Part shown: one piece after another, positions 1-8,855 of the stretch
Position numbering within the stretch: position 1 is the stretch's first letter
How the letters are laid out: every line of letters starts with the position of its first letter
Assembly: GCA_903877645.1 (NCBI GenBank)
Contig: CAIRES010000065.1
Location: 1 to 64,000 of the forward strand
Reading direction: 5' to 3'
Length of the DNA stretch: 64,000 nucleotides
DNA from: an uncultured Bacteroidota bacterium
GTDB lineage: Bacteria > Bacteroidota > Bacteroidia > Chitinophagales > Chitinophagaceae
Notes under the pieces: generated by a model
The model's database searches: none
Seen by the model: the letters and a program-made list of their open reading frames with translations, nothing else
What the model was told of the DNA's origin: nothing
Made by a program: the position numbers and the translations under genes

Positions 1-108
1 ATTCTATTGCTGGCAGGTTGCTCTCCAGCAGAGCCTACTTCCTCTTCAAATTGACAATCGAATATTATGAATAATTGCTGAGAAAACCACCAACTATTTT
101 TGACCACA

Positions 109-375
109 TTACCAAAAAAACAGGAGGAGTTTCTTACGGTCAAAGCGATCTGCAAAACCTGCCGTCAGCAGGCCGGATATACCTGCGCTGAACGCATAAG
201 CCGATACTGCCAGCCCGAACTGTGAAGGCTTTAGGTTCAGTGATTTCATGAGCATATCGCCCATAGGTGCCATCACCATAAAATCCAGTATCACTGAGAA
301 CTGCGTTAGTGCCAGTATCAGTATCACAAACTTCTGGTATCCTGTAAATGGTATGCTTGTTGTTTCTTTTTTCAT
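109..375 (-). pseudogene. Truncated MFS transporter, N-terminal fragment
   Basis: The 88-residue product matches the start of a major facilitator superfamily permease: a short basic N-terminus, a first membrane helix (about residues 15-38), and the loop motif GFADRFDRKKLLLFF between helices 2 and 3. Family members are about 400 residues with 12 helices. Here the frame meets TAA straight after the loop motif, and neither other frame of bases 1-108 reads as a continuing transporter. A deletion, insertion or rearrangement therefore seems to have removed the rest. The start is the ATG at 375. A frameshift in the T run at the end is possible but does not restore an obvious MFS sequence. Probably non-functional. 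Confidence 0.6.
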
Positions 376-461
376 GTTCCGGGGCTGCTATTCTGCACAA
401 AGAAATATAAATATTCCCGGCTTAAATAATGTTTTTTCAGGTACAATATATCCCCGCATTA

Positions 462-566
462 TCACGTTAATATACCATGCACAGCAATGCGCTCTTCATC
501 CTCATACCTTGTCCATGGCAGGTTGTGGTGTACGCCATCAAAGGTGATGCAGTTGTTAACTATTGA
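462..566 (-). pseudogene. Possible C-terminal gene remnant
   Basis: About 34 codons on the minus strand read as protein-like sequence containing FDGVHHNLPWTRYEDEERI and end in TGA at 462-464. The frame is closed upstream by a stop and has no start codon. The composition (aromatic and charged, no low complexity) resembles the end of a soluble protein rather than random translation. I do not recognise the family. Next to the truncated MFS gene, it suggests the first 600 bases are decaying. Confidence 0.25.
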
Positions 567-601
567 TCACCCGTGGCTTTCTACTCTTGACTAACGACTA
601 A

Positions 602-1450
602 CTAAACAGCATCCTTTGCTATCACGGTCCAGTCATCATGCCCGTGGCCTTTTTCTATCCAGCGGTCCATTTCGCTGGCGATAGATGGTATGGCCATCAG
701 GCGGCTACCGCCTTGCCTGGCCCCTTCTATCATCAGTCGGGCATCTTTGCGGGCCATGTTTAGCTCCCATGTAGGCTGGTCAAAAGTATTGGAGGTGATC
801 TTCTTTAGTCGCATGGGTATCATAGCTCCGGGGTTCCAGGAATCGAGCAAAGTGGCAATATTGTCGGGGCTGATGTCGAGTGCTTTGCCCAGCGAAAGTG
901 CATCTGCAACACCCGCCGTCATGGCTATCAGCAGCAGGTTGCCGATCAGCTTCATGCCTGCGGCCTTATTGTTGTCTGTACCGAAGTTCATCACCTTGCC
1001 GGTCATCTTTGCCAGTTCAGGCTCCAGTTTTTTGATGAGTTCCTGGTCGCCCGATACCAGCATGGTGCCGGTGCTTTCCAGCGCATTCTGCGGTCCCATG
1101 AATACCGGTGCATGCAGGTAAGTATAGCCGCGTTTCTTCCAGCCTTCCGTGCGCTCGGCAGCGCCTGCGGCTGATGTGGTAGTATGGTCTATGATGATAA
1201 CGCCCGGCTCAAAGCCTGCACTGGCCATTTCCAGCACATCATTTACGGTGTCGTCATCTTTAAGTGTCAGGTGTATGGTACTTGCGCCTTTTACTGCATC
1301 TGCTACATTGTCAAATGCCTTTGCTCCGAACGCTTCCAGTGCCTTTGCTTTGGATGCGGTCTTGTTCCACACCTGTACCTGCTGCCCTTTTTTCAGCATC
1401 GCTTTCACAAAGTTCGAGCCTAAATGCCCCATTCCTATAAATGCTATCAT
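602..1450 (-). CDS. NAD(P)-dependent oxidoreductase, 3-hydroxyisobutyrate dehydrogenase-like
   Basis: The 282-residue protein has the two-domain layout of beta-hydroxyacid dehydrogenases: an N-terminal Rossmann domain with GMGHLG at residues 6-11, and an all-helical C-terminal domain. The catalytic-lysine region is NKAAGMKLIGN, with K167 and N171 in the family positions. Members oxidise beta-hydroxyacids or reduce semialdehydes (3-hydroxyisobutyrate, tartronate or succinic semialdehyde) with NAD(P). The start is the ATG at 1450, because it places the first beta strand immediately before the glycine motif; the longer frame to 1516 adds an unrelated hydrophobic stretch. The gene stands alone, transcribed away from coaX. 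The substrate cannot be told from the sequence. Confidence 0.85.
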   Translation of the reverse strand: MIAFIGMGHLGSNFVKAMLKKGQQVQVWNKTASKAKALEAFGAKAFDNVADAVKGASTIHLTLKDDDTVNDVLEMASAGFEPGVIIIDHTTTSAAGAAERTEGWKKRGYTYLHAPVFMGPQNALESTGTMLVSGDQELIKKLEPELAKMTGKVMNFGTDNNKAAGMKLIGNLLLIAMTAGVADALSLGKALDISPDNIATLLDSWNPGAMIPMRLKKITSNTFDQPTWELNMARKDARLMIEGARQGGSRLMAIPSIASEMDRWIEKGHGHDDWTVIAKDAV

Positions 1451-1653
1451 GGTCGTTTTTTTTGATAAAGTTAGCGGTAAAAAAAGAAGAAGAACCCCTA
1501 TTCTAAGTGCGCACATTTAATAGTTTGGATGTAATTACGAAAGGTATTATCATTATTATTATTCGATTATTTAGGCGAAAGGATAAGATTTAGCTACAAT
1601 AGGAAACTGAATTTTATTAATTTGCCTTCCTTTCCTTTAAAAAAAACAAGCCA

Positions 1654-2397
1654 ATGTCTGTCAATCTCTGTATCGATTGGGGTAACACCAATATCAAAGC
1701 AGCAATTTTCGATAATGATATACTGAAGAGCCAATACTCATTTTCTAATGAGGTGGCCCTCGAAAAAGTATCTACCTTGATGGAGCAATATAGTCCGCAG
1801 AAAGCGATCCTTTGCTCGGTGGTGGATCATAATGATGAGATCAGCCACCTGGTCAAATCCCGTATCAGGTCTATGGTGACCCTGGATGGTTACACACGCA
1901 CTCCCATCAACAATGCCTACCTCTCTGCGGCCACACTGGGTCCCGACAGGCTGGCCATGGTTTGCGGCGCACACGCTATGTACCCCGACAAAACAAACCT
2001 CGTAATAGGAGCAGGTACTTGTGTCACGTACAACCTCATGCAGAAAAATAAAACATTCCGCGGTGGTGCTATTGCTCCCGGCTTGCAAATGAGGCTTAAA
2101 GCGATGGCCGCATTTACCGATAAACTACCCGAAGTAGAAGTAAATGGCGATCTGCTGCTGCTGGGCTACGATACTGAGACCTGTATGCGCAGCGGTGCGG
2201 TTTACGGCATGGCTGCAGAGATTGATGGCATGATAGCGGCCTATGCCGCTCAATACCCCGATTTTAACGCCATATTAACTGGTGGCGACGGGCCTTTCTT
2301 GGCAACAAAAATTAAAAGTAAGATATTTGCCGACCCTGATATCTTACTAAAAGGGTTAAATCTAATTTTAAACTATAATGTCTCAACCATACGGTAA
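1654..2397 (+). CDS. coaX: Type III pantothenate kinase
   Basis: CoaX phosphorylates pantothenate, the first committed step of coenzyme A synthesis, in the cytoplasm. The 247-residue product has the ASKHA-fold phosphate-1 motif DWGNTNIK (D8, N11, K15), the GPDRLA segment around residue 97, the GAGTCVTYN phosphate-2 motif, the GGAIAPGLQMR substrate loop and a C-terminal LTGGDG adenosine motif. Length and motifs are those of an intact enzyme. The last 20 bases overlap the start of the outer-membrane protein gene, so the two are probably cotranscribed and translationally coupled. A promoter-like TTAATTTG lies at 1617-1624, about 30 bases before the ATG. Confidence 0.95.
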   Translation: MSVNLCIDWGNTNIKAAIFDNDILKSQYSFSNEVALEKVSTLMEQYSPQKAILCSVVDHNDEISHLVKSRIRSMVTLDGYTRTPINNAYLSAATLGPDRLAMVCGAHAMYPDKTNLVIGAGTCVTYNLMQKNKTFRGGAIAPGLQMRLKAMAAFTDKLPEVEVNGDLLLLGYDTETCMRSGAVYGMAAEIDGMIAAYAAQYPDFNAILTGGDGPFLATKIKSKIFADPDILLKGLNLILNYNVSTIR

Positions 2398-3682
2398 GTA
2401 TCTTTTCATTCTTTTCTTTGCTTTTTGGGGCGTTAATGGTTTTGCGCAAACTAATACTATAAGTAATCCTACCAATGGCCGGGAGAACGATCCGTATTCC
2501 AGGTATGGGATCGGTGAGCTGGTCAATGGCAACAATGCTTCAGTAAGGGGCATGGCCAATCTCACATCGGCTTACGAAAACCCTTTTGAGGTCAATTCTG
2601 ATAACCCTGCTTCTTACTCGTATCTGCAACGTACCACATTCGAAGCGGCCTTTACTGCTTCTACGCGTACCATCAATGGTGCGGGTTTGTCTTATACTAC
2701 CGGTACGGCATCTATTGCTTATCTGAATCTTGGTATCCCTATTAACAAGCATGCGGGTATGTGCCTGGGCTTTAAGCCTGTTTCGCACACGTACTATTCA
2801 TTGGTGGATACTATCATCAGCCCTATCGGCCAAACTGCCCGGTCTTATAATGGGGAAGGTAGCGTCAATTACGCCTATCTTGGTGGTGCCTATCGCTTTC
2901 ACGACCTGAGTATTGGCTTCAATTTGGGGTACATGTTTGGTACTATACAGAACAATACTGCGGTGGTGCCTATCGACAGTGCCCAGATCAACAGGGCGTA
3001 TACTGCCGAGTATAATAACTTTACACGTCTGGGAGGCCTCAACTGGAAAGCCGGTGTGATGTATGAACATAAGATAGACTCCCAATATTCTTTTCGCATA
3101 GGTGGTACTGTTACCATCAGCCAGAATCTTAACGAGCAATTCAGCAGTTACCAGGTGAGCGCATACAACTTTGGCGATACTATTGTGAATGATACCACTT
3201 CAAACAGCGGCACGCAGCGCGGTAAACTGACCATGCCACTCACCTACAGCATTGGGTTCATGCTCAATCGCGATCAGAAGTGGAGCCTCGGGCTCGATTA
3301 TACCTCTACCAAATGGAGCCAATTTAACAGCAATCCTGATGTATCAAAAAATGTGAACATTGCCAGCAATGCCTACAAAATAGCGCTTGGCGGGCAGTAT
3401 ACGCCTGACTTCAACAGCATTAGAAATTATTTTTCACGTGTCACCTACAGGCTGGGGGCCTATTACGGCACTGATTACCTGAATATATCCGGCACTGCGA
3501 TCCCTTATTACGGATTTACTGCCGGTGTCAGTTTGCCATTCAGGCGTTCTATATCACAACTGCACGCAGCTATTGATATAGGCAAGTTGGGCACCAGCAG
3601 CCTTATACAGGAAACATACTTCCGTTTTACACTTGGCTTCTCGATCAATGACAAGTGGTTCATTCCCAAAAAGTATGATTAA
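2378..3682 (+). CDS. Outer-membrane beta-barrel protein of the coaX-lptC locus
   Basis: The 434-residue protein begins with a signal peptide (residues 1-23, ending GFAQ). A PYSRYGIGEL motif near residue 40 is typical of a Bacteroidota outer-membrane protein family found beside coaX and lptC. The rest alternates short amphipathic strands rich in Tyr, Gly and Ser with turns, and ends in strand-like sequence, as in a porin-like barrel. Function is unknown. The placement between coaX and lptC, overlapping both (20 and about 8 bases), suggests an envelope role, but this is inference from context. The ATG at 2378 is used because the signal peptide starts there. Confidence 0.75.
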   Translation: MSQPYGKYLFILFFAFWGVNGFAQTNTISNPTNGRENDPYSRYGIGELVNGNNASVRGMANLTSAYENPFEVNSDNPASYSYLQRTTFEAAFTASTRTINGAGLSYTTGTASIAYLNLGIPINKHAGMCLGFKPVSHTYYSLVDTIISPIGQTARSYNGEGSVNYAYLGGAYRFHDLSIGFNLGYMFGTIQNNTAVVPIDSAQINRAYTAEYNNFTRLGGLNWKAGVMYEHKIDSQYSFRIGGTVTISQNLNEQFSSYQVSAYNFGDTIVNDTTSNSGTQRGKLTMPLTYSIGFMLNRDQKWSLGLDYTSTKWSQFNSNPDVSKNVNIASNAYKIALGGQYTPDFNSIRNYFSRVTYRLGAYYGTDYLNISGTAIPYYGFTAGVSLPFRRSISQLHAAIDIGKLGTSSLIQETYFRFTLGFSINDKWFIPKKYD

Positions 3683-3710
3683 TACTGCACGCACATATCA
3701 TATTTATAAA

Positions 3711-4262
3711 ATGACCCGGGGCTTGCTTCCGGGTGTTTTATTATGTATGGCTATGGCCTGCAACAATGACCCCGGCCAGATCAGGGCGCTTACCGGCAAG
3801 GGCAACCCACAGGAAGACAGGGCGCAGGATGTAACGATTATTTACAGCGAGCAGGGCAAGATCAAGTTACGGCTGTATGCTAAGGAGTTTGTGCGCAATG
3901 AAAGCGCCAAACCGGCCTACATCGATATGAACCGCAACATCAAAGCCATATTCTATGACGACAGTGGCAATGTTGCCAACACGCTTACTGCCGACTCTTC
4001 GCGCTATTATTCCACGCAGGGCAATGTGATCGTGTGGGACAGTGTGCATATTGTGAGCCGCAAAGGTGAACAACTAAATACCGATGAGCTCATCTGGAAC
4101 CAGAGCATACAGAAGTTCTTTACAGAAAAGCCTGTGCGCATCACCACCCCTACCGAGGTGCTGTATGGCAATGGCATGGAAGCCAACAGCGACTTTACCA
4201 CTTACAAGATCATTAACCCAACCGGGATGGTGCAGGTAAATAAGGGTGAAGTGCCGCAGTGA
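3711..4262 (+). CDS. lptC: LPS export ABC transporter periplasmic protein LptC (lipoprotein)
   Basis: LptC links the inner-membrane LptBFG ATPase to periplasmic LptA in the bridge that carries LPS to the outer membrane. The 183-residue product starts with a short lipoprotein signal peptide ending AMAC. It then has the LptC/OstA-like beta-jellyroll repeats (TADSSRYYSTQGNVIVWDS; LIWNQSIQKFF; GNGMEANSDFTTYKI) typical of Bacteroidota LptC. The ATG at 3711 places the lipobox Cys at residue 17. An upstream ATG at 3675, overlapping the previous stop, would add 12 residues and cannot be excluded. It is the third gene of the coaX operon. Its TGA shares the palindrome TGATCA with the stop of the convergent kinase gene. 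Confidence 0.85.
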   Translation: MTRGLLPGVLLCMAMACNNDPGQIRALTGKGNPQEDRAQDVTIIYSEQGKIKLRLYAKEFVRNESAKPAYIDMNRNIKAIFYDDSGNVANTLTADSSRYYSTQGNVIVWDSVHIVSRKGEQLNTDELIWNQSIQKFFTEKPVRITTPTEVLYGNGMEANSDFTTYKIINPTGMVQVNKGEVPQ

Positions 4263-5462
4263 TCACTTAGGGATAGTGAAGGTGAATACCGTTTCTTTAC
4301 CGGGCGTGGAACGTACTTTTATCTCGCCGCCCAGTTTTTCGACGAGCCTTTTTACTATTGTGAGCCCTATGCCCTGGCTGTTGTCGGCTTTATCTTTGCT
4401 ATCTACGCGCTCAAAAAGTTCAAATATCCTTTCTGTGTCTGCGGTAGCTATGCCGTAGCCGTTGTCCTTTATTTCGAAAGTGTGCTTAAGGGCATCTTCG
4501 CGCACGGCGATATTGACAATGATCTTAGGCTTGTCGTTGTACTTTATGGCATTGCCCAGCAGGTTCATCAGTATCTGCTTCAGTGCGATATGCGATGTAT
4601 GGATGTGCATATTACTGAAGTCGTAAGTGATGGCCGCATTTTCGGGTACATGCAACAAGGCCGAGACCTCTTCAAGAATGCTGTATACGCCAATATCCTC
4701 TTTTTCATCAGTGATCAACTGGGAAGATCTCGAATATTTAAGTATACCTGTCACCATCTCTGATAGCTGGTAAGAGGCATCGTTGAGGTATTGTATGTAT
4801 TCATTGCCTTCATCATTCAGCGTGCCGCCATAGCCATCCTTCAGCAGGTGCGTGAGCGATATGATGTTGTTGAGTGGGCTCTTGAGGTCGTGAGACGCGA
4901 TAGAAGCAAATTTATCGAGGTCCTCATAAGCTCTTTTGAGCTCGGCCTGTTTGGCATTCAGTTCCTTTATCTTCCTTTTCAGTTCCAGTTGGCATACGAT
5001 CTGCCTGGCCAGTGACTGCAAGGTCATTAGCTGGCTTTCATTCAGGTCTTTCGGCCTTATGTCCCATACGCAAAGTGTGCCGAGTGCATAGCCTTCGGGG
5101 TTCACTAAAGGTATACCTGCGTAAAAGGCTACATGTGGCTCGCCGGTGACTAACGGATTATCATGAAAACGCTCATCCTTAGATGTGTCGTTAATAACGA
5201 GTATCTCATTTGGGTTGTTGATAGCATGGGCACAAAACGCAAAGTCCCTTGATGTCTCGTGGGTAATGAGTCCGTGGCGCGATTTGAACCATTGCCGGTG
5301 GGCGTCAATAATGCTCACGAGCGATATAGGCGTGTGGCATACCTCCGCGGCTATGCGGGTGATGTCATCAAACTCCGTCTCCTGCATCGTATCAAGGATG
5401 CCGTAAGCATGGAGCGTTTTCAGCCTGTCGTGCTCATTTGCCGGCACCGGAGCGATTTTCAT
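4263..5462 (-). CDS. GAF-domain sensor histidine kinase
   Basis: The 399-residue cytoplasmic kinase has an N-terminal GAF domain (about 20-160; the DAHRQWFKSRHG and AFYAGIPL segments are typical), a short coiled coil (160-185), a HisKA domain with phospho-acceptor H191 in ASHDLKSPLNN, and a HATPase_c domain. The ATPase domain has an N box (NLLGNAIKYND), G1 (KDNGYGIA), F box (IFELFERVD) and G2 (GIGLTIVKRL). No transmembrane segment or receiver domain is present, so it should sense a soluble or redox/light cue through GAF; the ligand is unknown. No response regulator is adjacent. The gene ends exactly where lptC ends on the opposite strand, with no intergenic terminator. Confidence 0.92.
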   Translation of the reverse strand: MKIAPVPANEHDRLKTLHAYGILDTMQETEFDDITRIAAEVCHTPISLVSIIDAHRQWFKSRHGLITHETSRDFAFCAHAINNPNEILVINDTSKDERFHDNPLVTGEPHVAFYAGIPLVNPEGYALGTLCVWDIRPKDLNESQLMTLQSLARQIVCQLELKRKIKELNAKQAELKRAYEDLDKFASIASHDLKSPLNNIISLTHLLKDGYGGTLNDEGNEYIQYLNDASYQLSEMVTGILKYSRSSQLITDEKEDIGVYSILEEVSALLHVPENAAITYDFSNMHIHTSHIALKQILMNLLGNAIKYNDKPKIIVNIAVREDALKHTFEIKDNGYGIATADTERIFELFERVDSKDKADNSQGIGLTIVKRLVEKLGGEIKVRSTPGKETVFTFTIPK

Positions 5463-5542
5463 TTATTTAGTGGGTATTAGTTGATTACCGGGTAAAGATA
5501 GTTTTCAAAACTGAGACTATGAAGCACGTATTTGTGATTTTT

Positions 5543-6619
5543 TTATAATGTTATTGACAACTTTTCGCCAAGGGTTCTTAGTTCATCAGCCACACTTTCT
5601 GTAACAGGGATGCCCGTTCTACTTCTTTCGGCTTCCATTTTTCGTTCGGGGTCGCCTGGAATGAGCACCCTCTCGTGTCCCGCAGCCGGAGTGGCCGCCC
5701 TGAAGCGCCTGATCCATTGGTCCATGTGCTGCTTAAATTCATTGGCCGGGCGAAAAGCATCTACCCGCATGGCCCCGAAGAAATGCCCAAGGCCCTGGCC
5801 GGGCATATCGGCAGGCATAGGCACATATGCAGGGAACGGTGGAGCCCACGGGCCATAGCTGGCGCCACTGAGCACAGCCGAGAAAATATCCACTATGCTG
5901 CCCAAAGCATAGCCTTTATGGCTGCCATGCTCCCGGTCGCTGCCGAGCGGCAGCAGAGCTCCGCCTTTCTTTAGTTCGTTTGCATCAGTAGATTCATTGC
6001 CGTCCTTGTCCTGCACCCAGCCGATAGGGGTATCCTCGTTCTTTCGTTGTAGTATCTCCAATTTGCCGTTTGCGGCGGTTGTAGTGGCAAAGTCGGCTAC
6101 AAATGGTGGTTCTTCGCCAGCAGGTATGGCCACCGCTATAGGGTTAGTGCCCAGCATTCGCTCAGTGGAGAAGGTGGGCGCTACCAGCGCACTGGCATTG
6201 GTCATGGCAATGCCGGTCATGTCATGCTCCAGCGCCATCATAGCGTGCTGGCCGGCAATGCCGAAGTGGTTGCTGTTCTTCACGCTCACCCATCCTGTAC
6301 CTGCAATTTTGGCCTTATTTATAGCCACCTGCATGGCAAAGGGTGCAACCACCAGTCCCAATCCGGCGTCGCCATCAACCACAGCGGTAGAGGGCGTTTC
6401 ATGCACGATACGGATATTGGGCTTCGGATTGATGCGGCCTGCCTCCCAAAGGCGCACATAGCCCGTAAGCCTCGCTACCCCATGGCTGTCTATGCCCCGC
6501 ATATCTGCCGATAGCAGGGTAGTGGTGGCAAGGGCTGTATCGGTATCGCTGCAGCCCATGTGCAGGAATACCGAGTTGGTGAAGGCATATAACTGATCGT
6601 AGGAAAATGTTATTGGCAT
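5543..6619 (-). CDS. Ldh2-family malate/L-lactate-type dehydrogenase
   Basis: The 358-residue product belongs to the Ldh_2 (YlbC/AllD/YiaK) family of NAD(P)-dependent 2-hydroxyacid dehydrogenases, which lack a classical Rossmann fold. Family signatures are intact: MRGIDSHGVARL, VKNSNHFGIAG, GTNPIAVAIP, and a late HKGYALGSIVDIF motif. Members reduce or oxidise malate, lactate, ureidoglycolate or 2,3-diketo-L-gulonate, so the substrate is open. The ATG at 6619 is preferred to a TTG three codons earlier. A single gene with no pathway neighbours. Confidence 0.88.
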   Translation of the reverse strand: MPITFSYDQLYAFTNSVFLHMGCSDTDTALATTTLLSADMRGIDSHGVARLTGYVRLWEAGRINPKPNIRIVHETPSTAVVDGDAGLGLVVAPFAMQVAINKAKIAGTGWVSVKNSNHFGIAGQHAMMALEHDMTGIAMTNASALVAPTFSTERMLGTNPIAVAIPAGEEPPFVADFATTTAANGKLEILQRKNEDTPIGWVQDKDGNESTDANELKKGGALLPLGSDREHGSHKGYALGSIVDIFSAVLSGASYGPWAPPFPAYVPMPADMPGQGLGHFFGAMRVDAFRPANEFKQHMDQWIRRFRAATPAAGHERVLIPGDPERKMEAERSRTGIPVTESVADELRTLGEKLSITL

Positions 6620-6684
6620 ACCCCGCAAAAATAGATGAAAAAGGTATCATAGCATTAAAGGGAGTGCCTGGCCGGTGAAGAGTC

Positions 6685-7635
6685 TTATACTGATTCAGTT
6701 ATAGATGTTTTCCCGGCAGATGTAGCTTGCCCGGGGCGTTTGTGCTTCCATCGCCTGTGCGACCATAGCCAGGTTTCCGGCTGGGCAATGATGTCCTGCT
6801 CGAGGTGTTGGGTATATATCTCTGATATCTGGCCTTCAGGATAACTTTTTGGGTCATTGACCAGTGTTTCTGCAAACATTTCGTAATAGCCCCTGCGTAT
6901 TTTTTTGACGGTAGCGTACACAACAGGCAGGTTCATTTTTTTTGCGATCACTTCGGTACCCTTGAAGACCGGCGTGTCCTGGTTCAGGAAACGGGTCCAG
7001 TAAGCGGCGTCCGGCTTAGGGGTCTGGTCGGCTACAAATGCGGTAGCGCTGAGATCAGACCTATGGCTGGCCATTTCCCGGTAGGTATTGTTCATGGCTA
7101 TCATGTGGGTACCTGTGCGGGTACGCATACGGTACATGAGTTGGTCGAAGTACTTGTTGCTGATAGGGTGGTAGATGACATTCAGTTGCAATGGTGACTG
7201 CAGATTGAAGGCGTTGCAAGCCCATTCCCAGTTGCCAATATGGCCCATCACCAGTATGATGCTTTTGTGTTGTGCCGCAAACTGTTTAAAGATCTCGGCC
7301 GACGCCGGGTCTACCTTGCAGCGTTTCAGCAGGCTTTTTTTACTGATGGTGATCGCCTTGATGATCTCTACCATCGAATCGCACAGGTAGTGGTAAAACG
7401 CTCTGCTGAGTTTTTTTATCTCCTGCTCCGTTTTGCGGGGAAAGGAGTTATTTAGATTTTGCAATACTACCTTCTTACGGTAGCCAAAGATGCGATACAA
7501 AACCACGTAAAAGAAATCGGAAATGGCGTACAATACCCGGAACGGCATTATGGATAAAAGGTATATAAAAGGCAACGCTGCATAATATGGTATTGCGGCG
7601 GATATCGATCTGCGATCAGTTGTTTTGGTTTCCAT
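6685..7635 (-). CDS. LpxL/HtrB-family lysophospholipid acyltransferase
   Basis: The 316-residue protein has an N-terminal hydrophobic segment (about residues 12-45) that would anchor it in the inner membrane facing the cytoplasm. The family motif GHIGNWEW holds the HxxxxE acyltransferase dyad, and the family features FVADQTPKP and the KGTEVIAKK block follow. LpxL-like enzymes add secondary acyl chains to lipid A; Bacteroidota homologues may act on other envelope lipids. The ATG at 7635 gives METKTTDRR before the membrane segment. An in-frame ATG at 7707 would add 24 polar residues not typical of the family. No operon partner. Confidence 0.85.
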   Translation of the reverse strand: METKTTDRRSISAAIPYYAALPFIYLLSIMPFRVLYAISDFFYVVLYRIFGYRKKVVLQNLNNSFPRKTEQEIKKLSRAFYHYLCDSMVEIIKAITISKKSLLKRCKVDPASAEIFKQFAAQHKSIILVMGHIGNWEWACNAFNLQSPLQLNVIYHPISNKYFDQLMYRMRTRTGTHMIAMNNTYREMASHRSDLSATAFVADQTPKPDAAYWTRFLNQDTPVFKGTEVIAKKMNLPVVYATVKKIRRGYYEMFAETLVNDPKSYPEGQISEIYTQHLEQDIIAQPETWLWSHRRWKHKRPGQATSAGKTSITESV

Positions 7636-7802
7636 GTGTCTTCGGCTCAGCTGGTGATTCGTATGATTATTCTGTGGGTCATTTTTCCGGATCGTCGTTT
7701 TAGGCATAGTTCAGCACCGCCCAATTATAACTTTTCTTAAAAAGATTGTACCACAATGTATCCTTATGTATTATAATAAATCGGACAGTAGCCCGGTACT
7801 GA

Positions 7803-7930
7803 CACAAAGGTCATTCGGAATGCAATACGCTCCAACACGTTTTATCTATAGCGCTATTGAAGAAAAAATTTGGAGTGGATTTTGTGTTATTTGTCCGTCG
7901 CGAGGCTCGGTGAAGAGCACCAATAGCGGT
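7803..7930. repeat. Dispersed repeat A, copy 1
   Basis: About 125 bases here match 56042-56170 in the same orientation. Shared blocks include ACGCTCCAA, ACGTTTTAT, TATAG and GAAAAAATTTGGAGTGG, followed by a weaker GAAGAxCACxAxTAGxGG tail. CTCCAA and TTGGAG at the ends of the core can pair as a hairpin. No open frame is conserved between the copies. It lies in the 356-base gap between the acyltransferase and the toxin gene, which otherwise shows nothing. Confidence 0.7.
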
Positions 7931-7991
7931 GGAAAATGAATAGGCTGTTCATAAGACGCTCTCATATTCGTCTCCTGGGAGGTTCAATGTA

Positions 7992-8291
7992 CTACCAATG
8001 AACGTTTTTTGATGGAATAAACTCGCAAATGATCAATTCTGTGTTTGTCTCCAGGAACACAATGGTGTATCTTTTCTTGTACGAAATACATTTATAACCT
8101 AGGAATGCTCTTTCAGGATCCCGGCATATCGCATGGTTTCTTCTTGAATCAGATAATTTCACGAAATAGTCATAAATACCGTCTGCAAAATTTTCTGCTG
8201 TGGCCATTAAGCCTTTAGACTCAATATACCAAGCAACCTCAGCAATGCTATCTGCTACCGATTCCTAAACAGTTACTTCCCGCCGGCCCAC
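7992..8291 (-). pseudogene. RelE/ParE-family toxin interrupted by an amber codon
   Basis: Read from a GTG at 8291 that overlaps the end of the antitoxin gene, this frame encodes 99 codons, the normal size of a RelE/ParE toxin. It includes ESVADSIAEVAWYIESKG (helices 1-2), CRDPERAFLGYKC and a C-terminal beta-strand end TELIICEFIP. Codon 9 is TAG (8265-8267). Downstream of it the first ATG (8207) would give only 71 residues without the N-terminal helical hairpin. The toxin is therefore probably dead or made at low level by readthrough or reinitiation. The frame after the stop is otherwise intact, so the mutation is probably recent. Start choice is inferred. Confidence 0.72.
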
Positions 8292-8443
8292 TTTTTAATT
8301 AAGTTTTTGCTGTGTACCCTTGCTTCTTCAATGGATAAAACCTTTTCCGGCCTTGATTTTAAGGCCGCTTTTTTCTGCAATGCCTCGTAACTTTTTACGG
8401 GTAAAACTACGTATGACTTATTGTCAATAACAAGCGTATTCAT
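8273..8443 (-). CDS. Antitoxin of RelE/ParE-type toxin-antitoxin pair
   Basis: A 56-residue protein immediately upstream of, and overlapping, the RelE/ParE-like toxin on the minus strand. It begins with a short beta segment (VIDNKSYVVLPVKSYEAL), a Phd/YefM-like or small antitoxin pattern, followed by a charged C-terminus (SIEEARVHSKNLIKKW) that in such antitoxins wraps the toxin. Its ATG is at 8443; a GTG five codons upstream is less likely. It may persist after loss of the toxin. The family assignment rests mainly on position and size. Confidence 0.65.
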   Translation of the reverse strand: MNTLVIDNKSYVVLPVKSYEALQKKAALKSRPEKVLSIEEARVHSKNLIKKWAGGK

Positions 8444-8582
8444 AACTCTTATTTTCACGAATATACGAGTTATTTTCTTCTGTCAAAAATGGCATTTACA
8501 GCAAATTTTTGAATATAAATAGGCTTGCAATGCCCTGATTCCCCTCAAATTCCCCTTATTTTGCACCTCACAATTCACTGCT

Positions 8583-8780
8583 ATGCTGAACTGGAAAACG
8601 ATATTAGGGCTTTTGTTGATTTTAGTGGGCGCCCAGGGCTTATACATGGTGTATTACCAGCCCAAGAGCATTAATCCGTCTGTGTCGCCAACTGCTGTGG
8701 CTTCAGGCTGTGTGATATGGGCGTTGGTGGGCATGTTCCTGCTGATTCAGGGGGTGAAGAAGAAGGAAGACAAGCTCTAA
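8583..8780 (+). CDS. Small two-helix membrane protein
   Basis: A 65-residue protein with two predicted membrane helices (about residues 5-24 and 38-57) joined by a polar loop, and a lysine-rich cytoplasmic tail (KKKEDKL). A promoter-like TTATTTTG lies at 8556-8563, 20 bases before the ATG, which supports expression. I do not recognise the family. It stands alone between the toxin-antitoxin pair and dut. Confidence 0.55.
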   Translation: MLNWKTILGLLLILVGAQGLYMVYYQPKSINPSVSPTAVASGCVIWALVGMFLLIQGVKKKEDKL

Positions 8781-8855
8781 TTGTTTTGTATTATTATTCA
8801 ATAATATGTGCATTGAGCTATCGGGCCATTGAGTAATTGAGCCATTATTATTCTT

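Noticed and set aside
7841-7960. Insertion sequence remnant
   Set aside because: No transposase frame and no terminal inverted repeats; only the dispersed repeat A match is supported.
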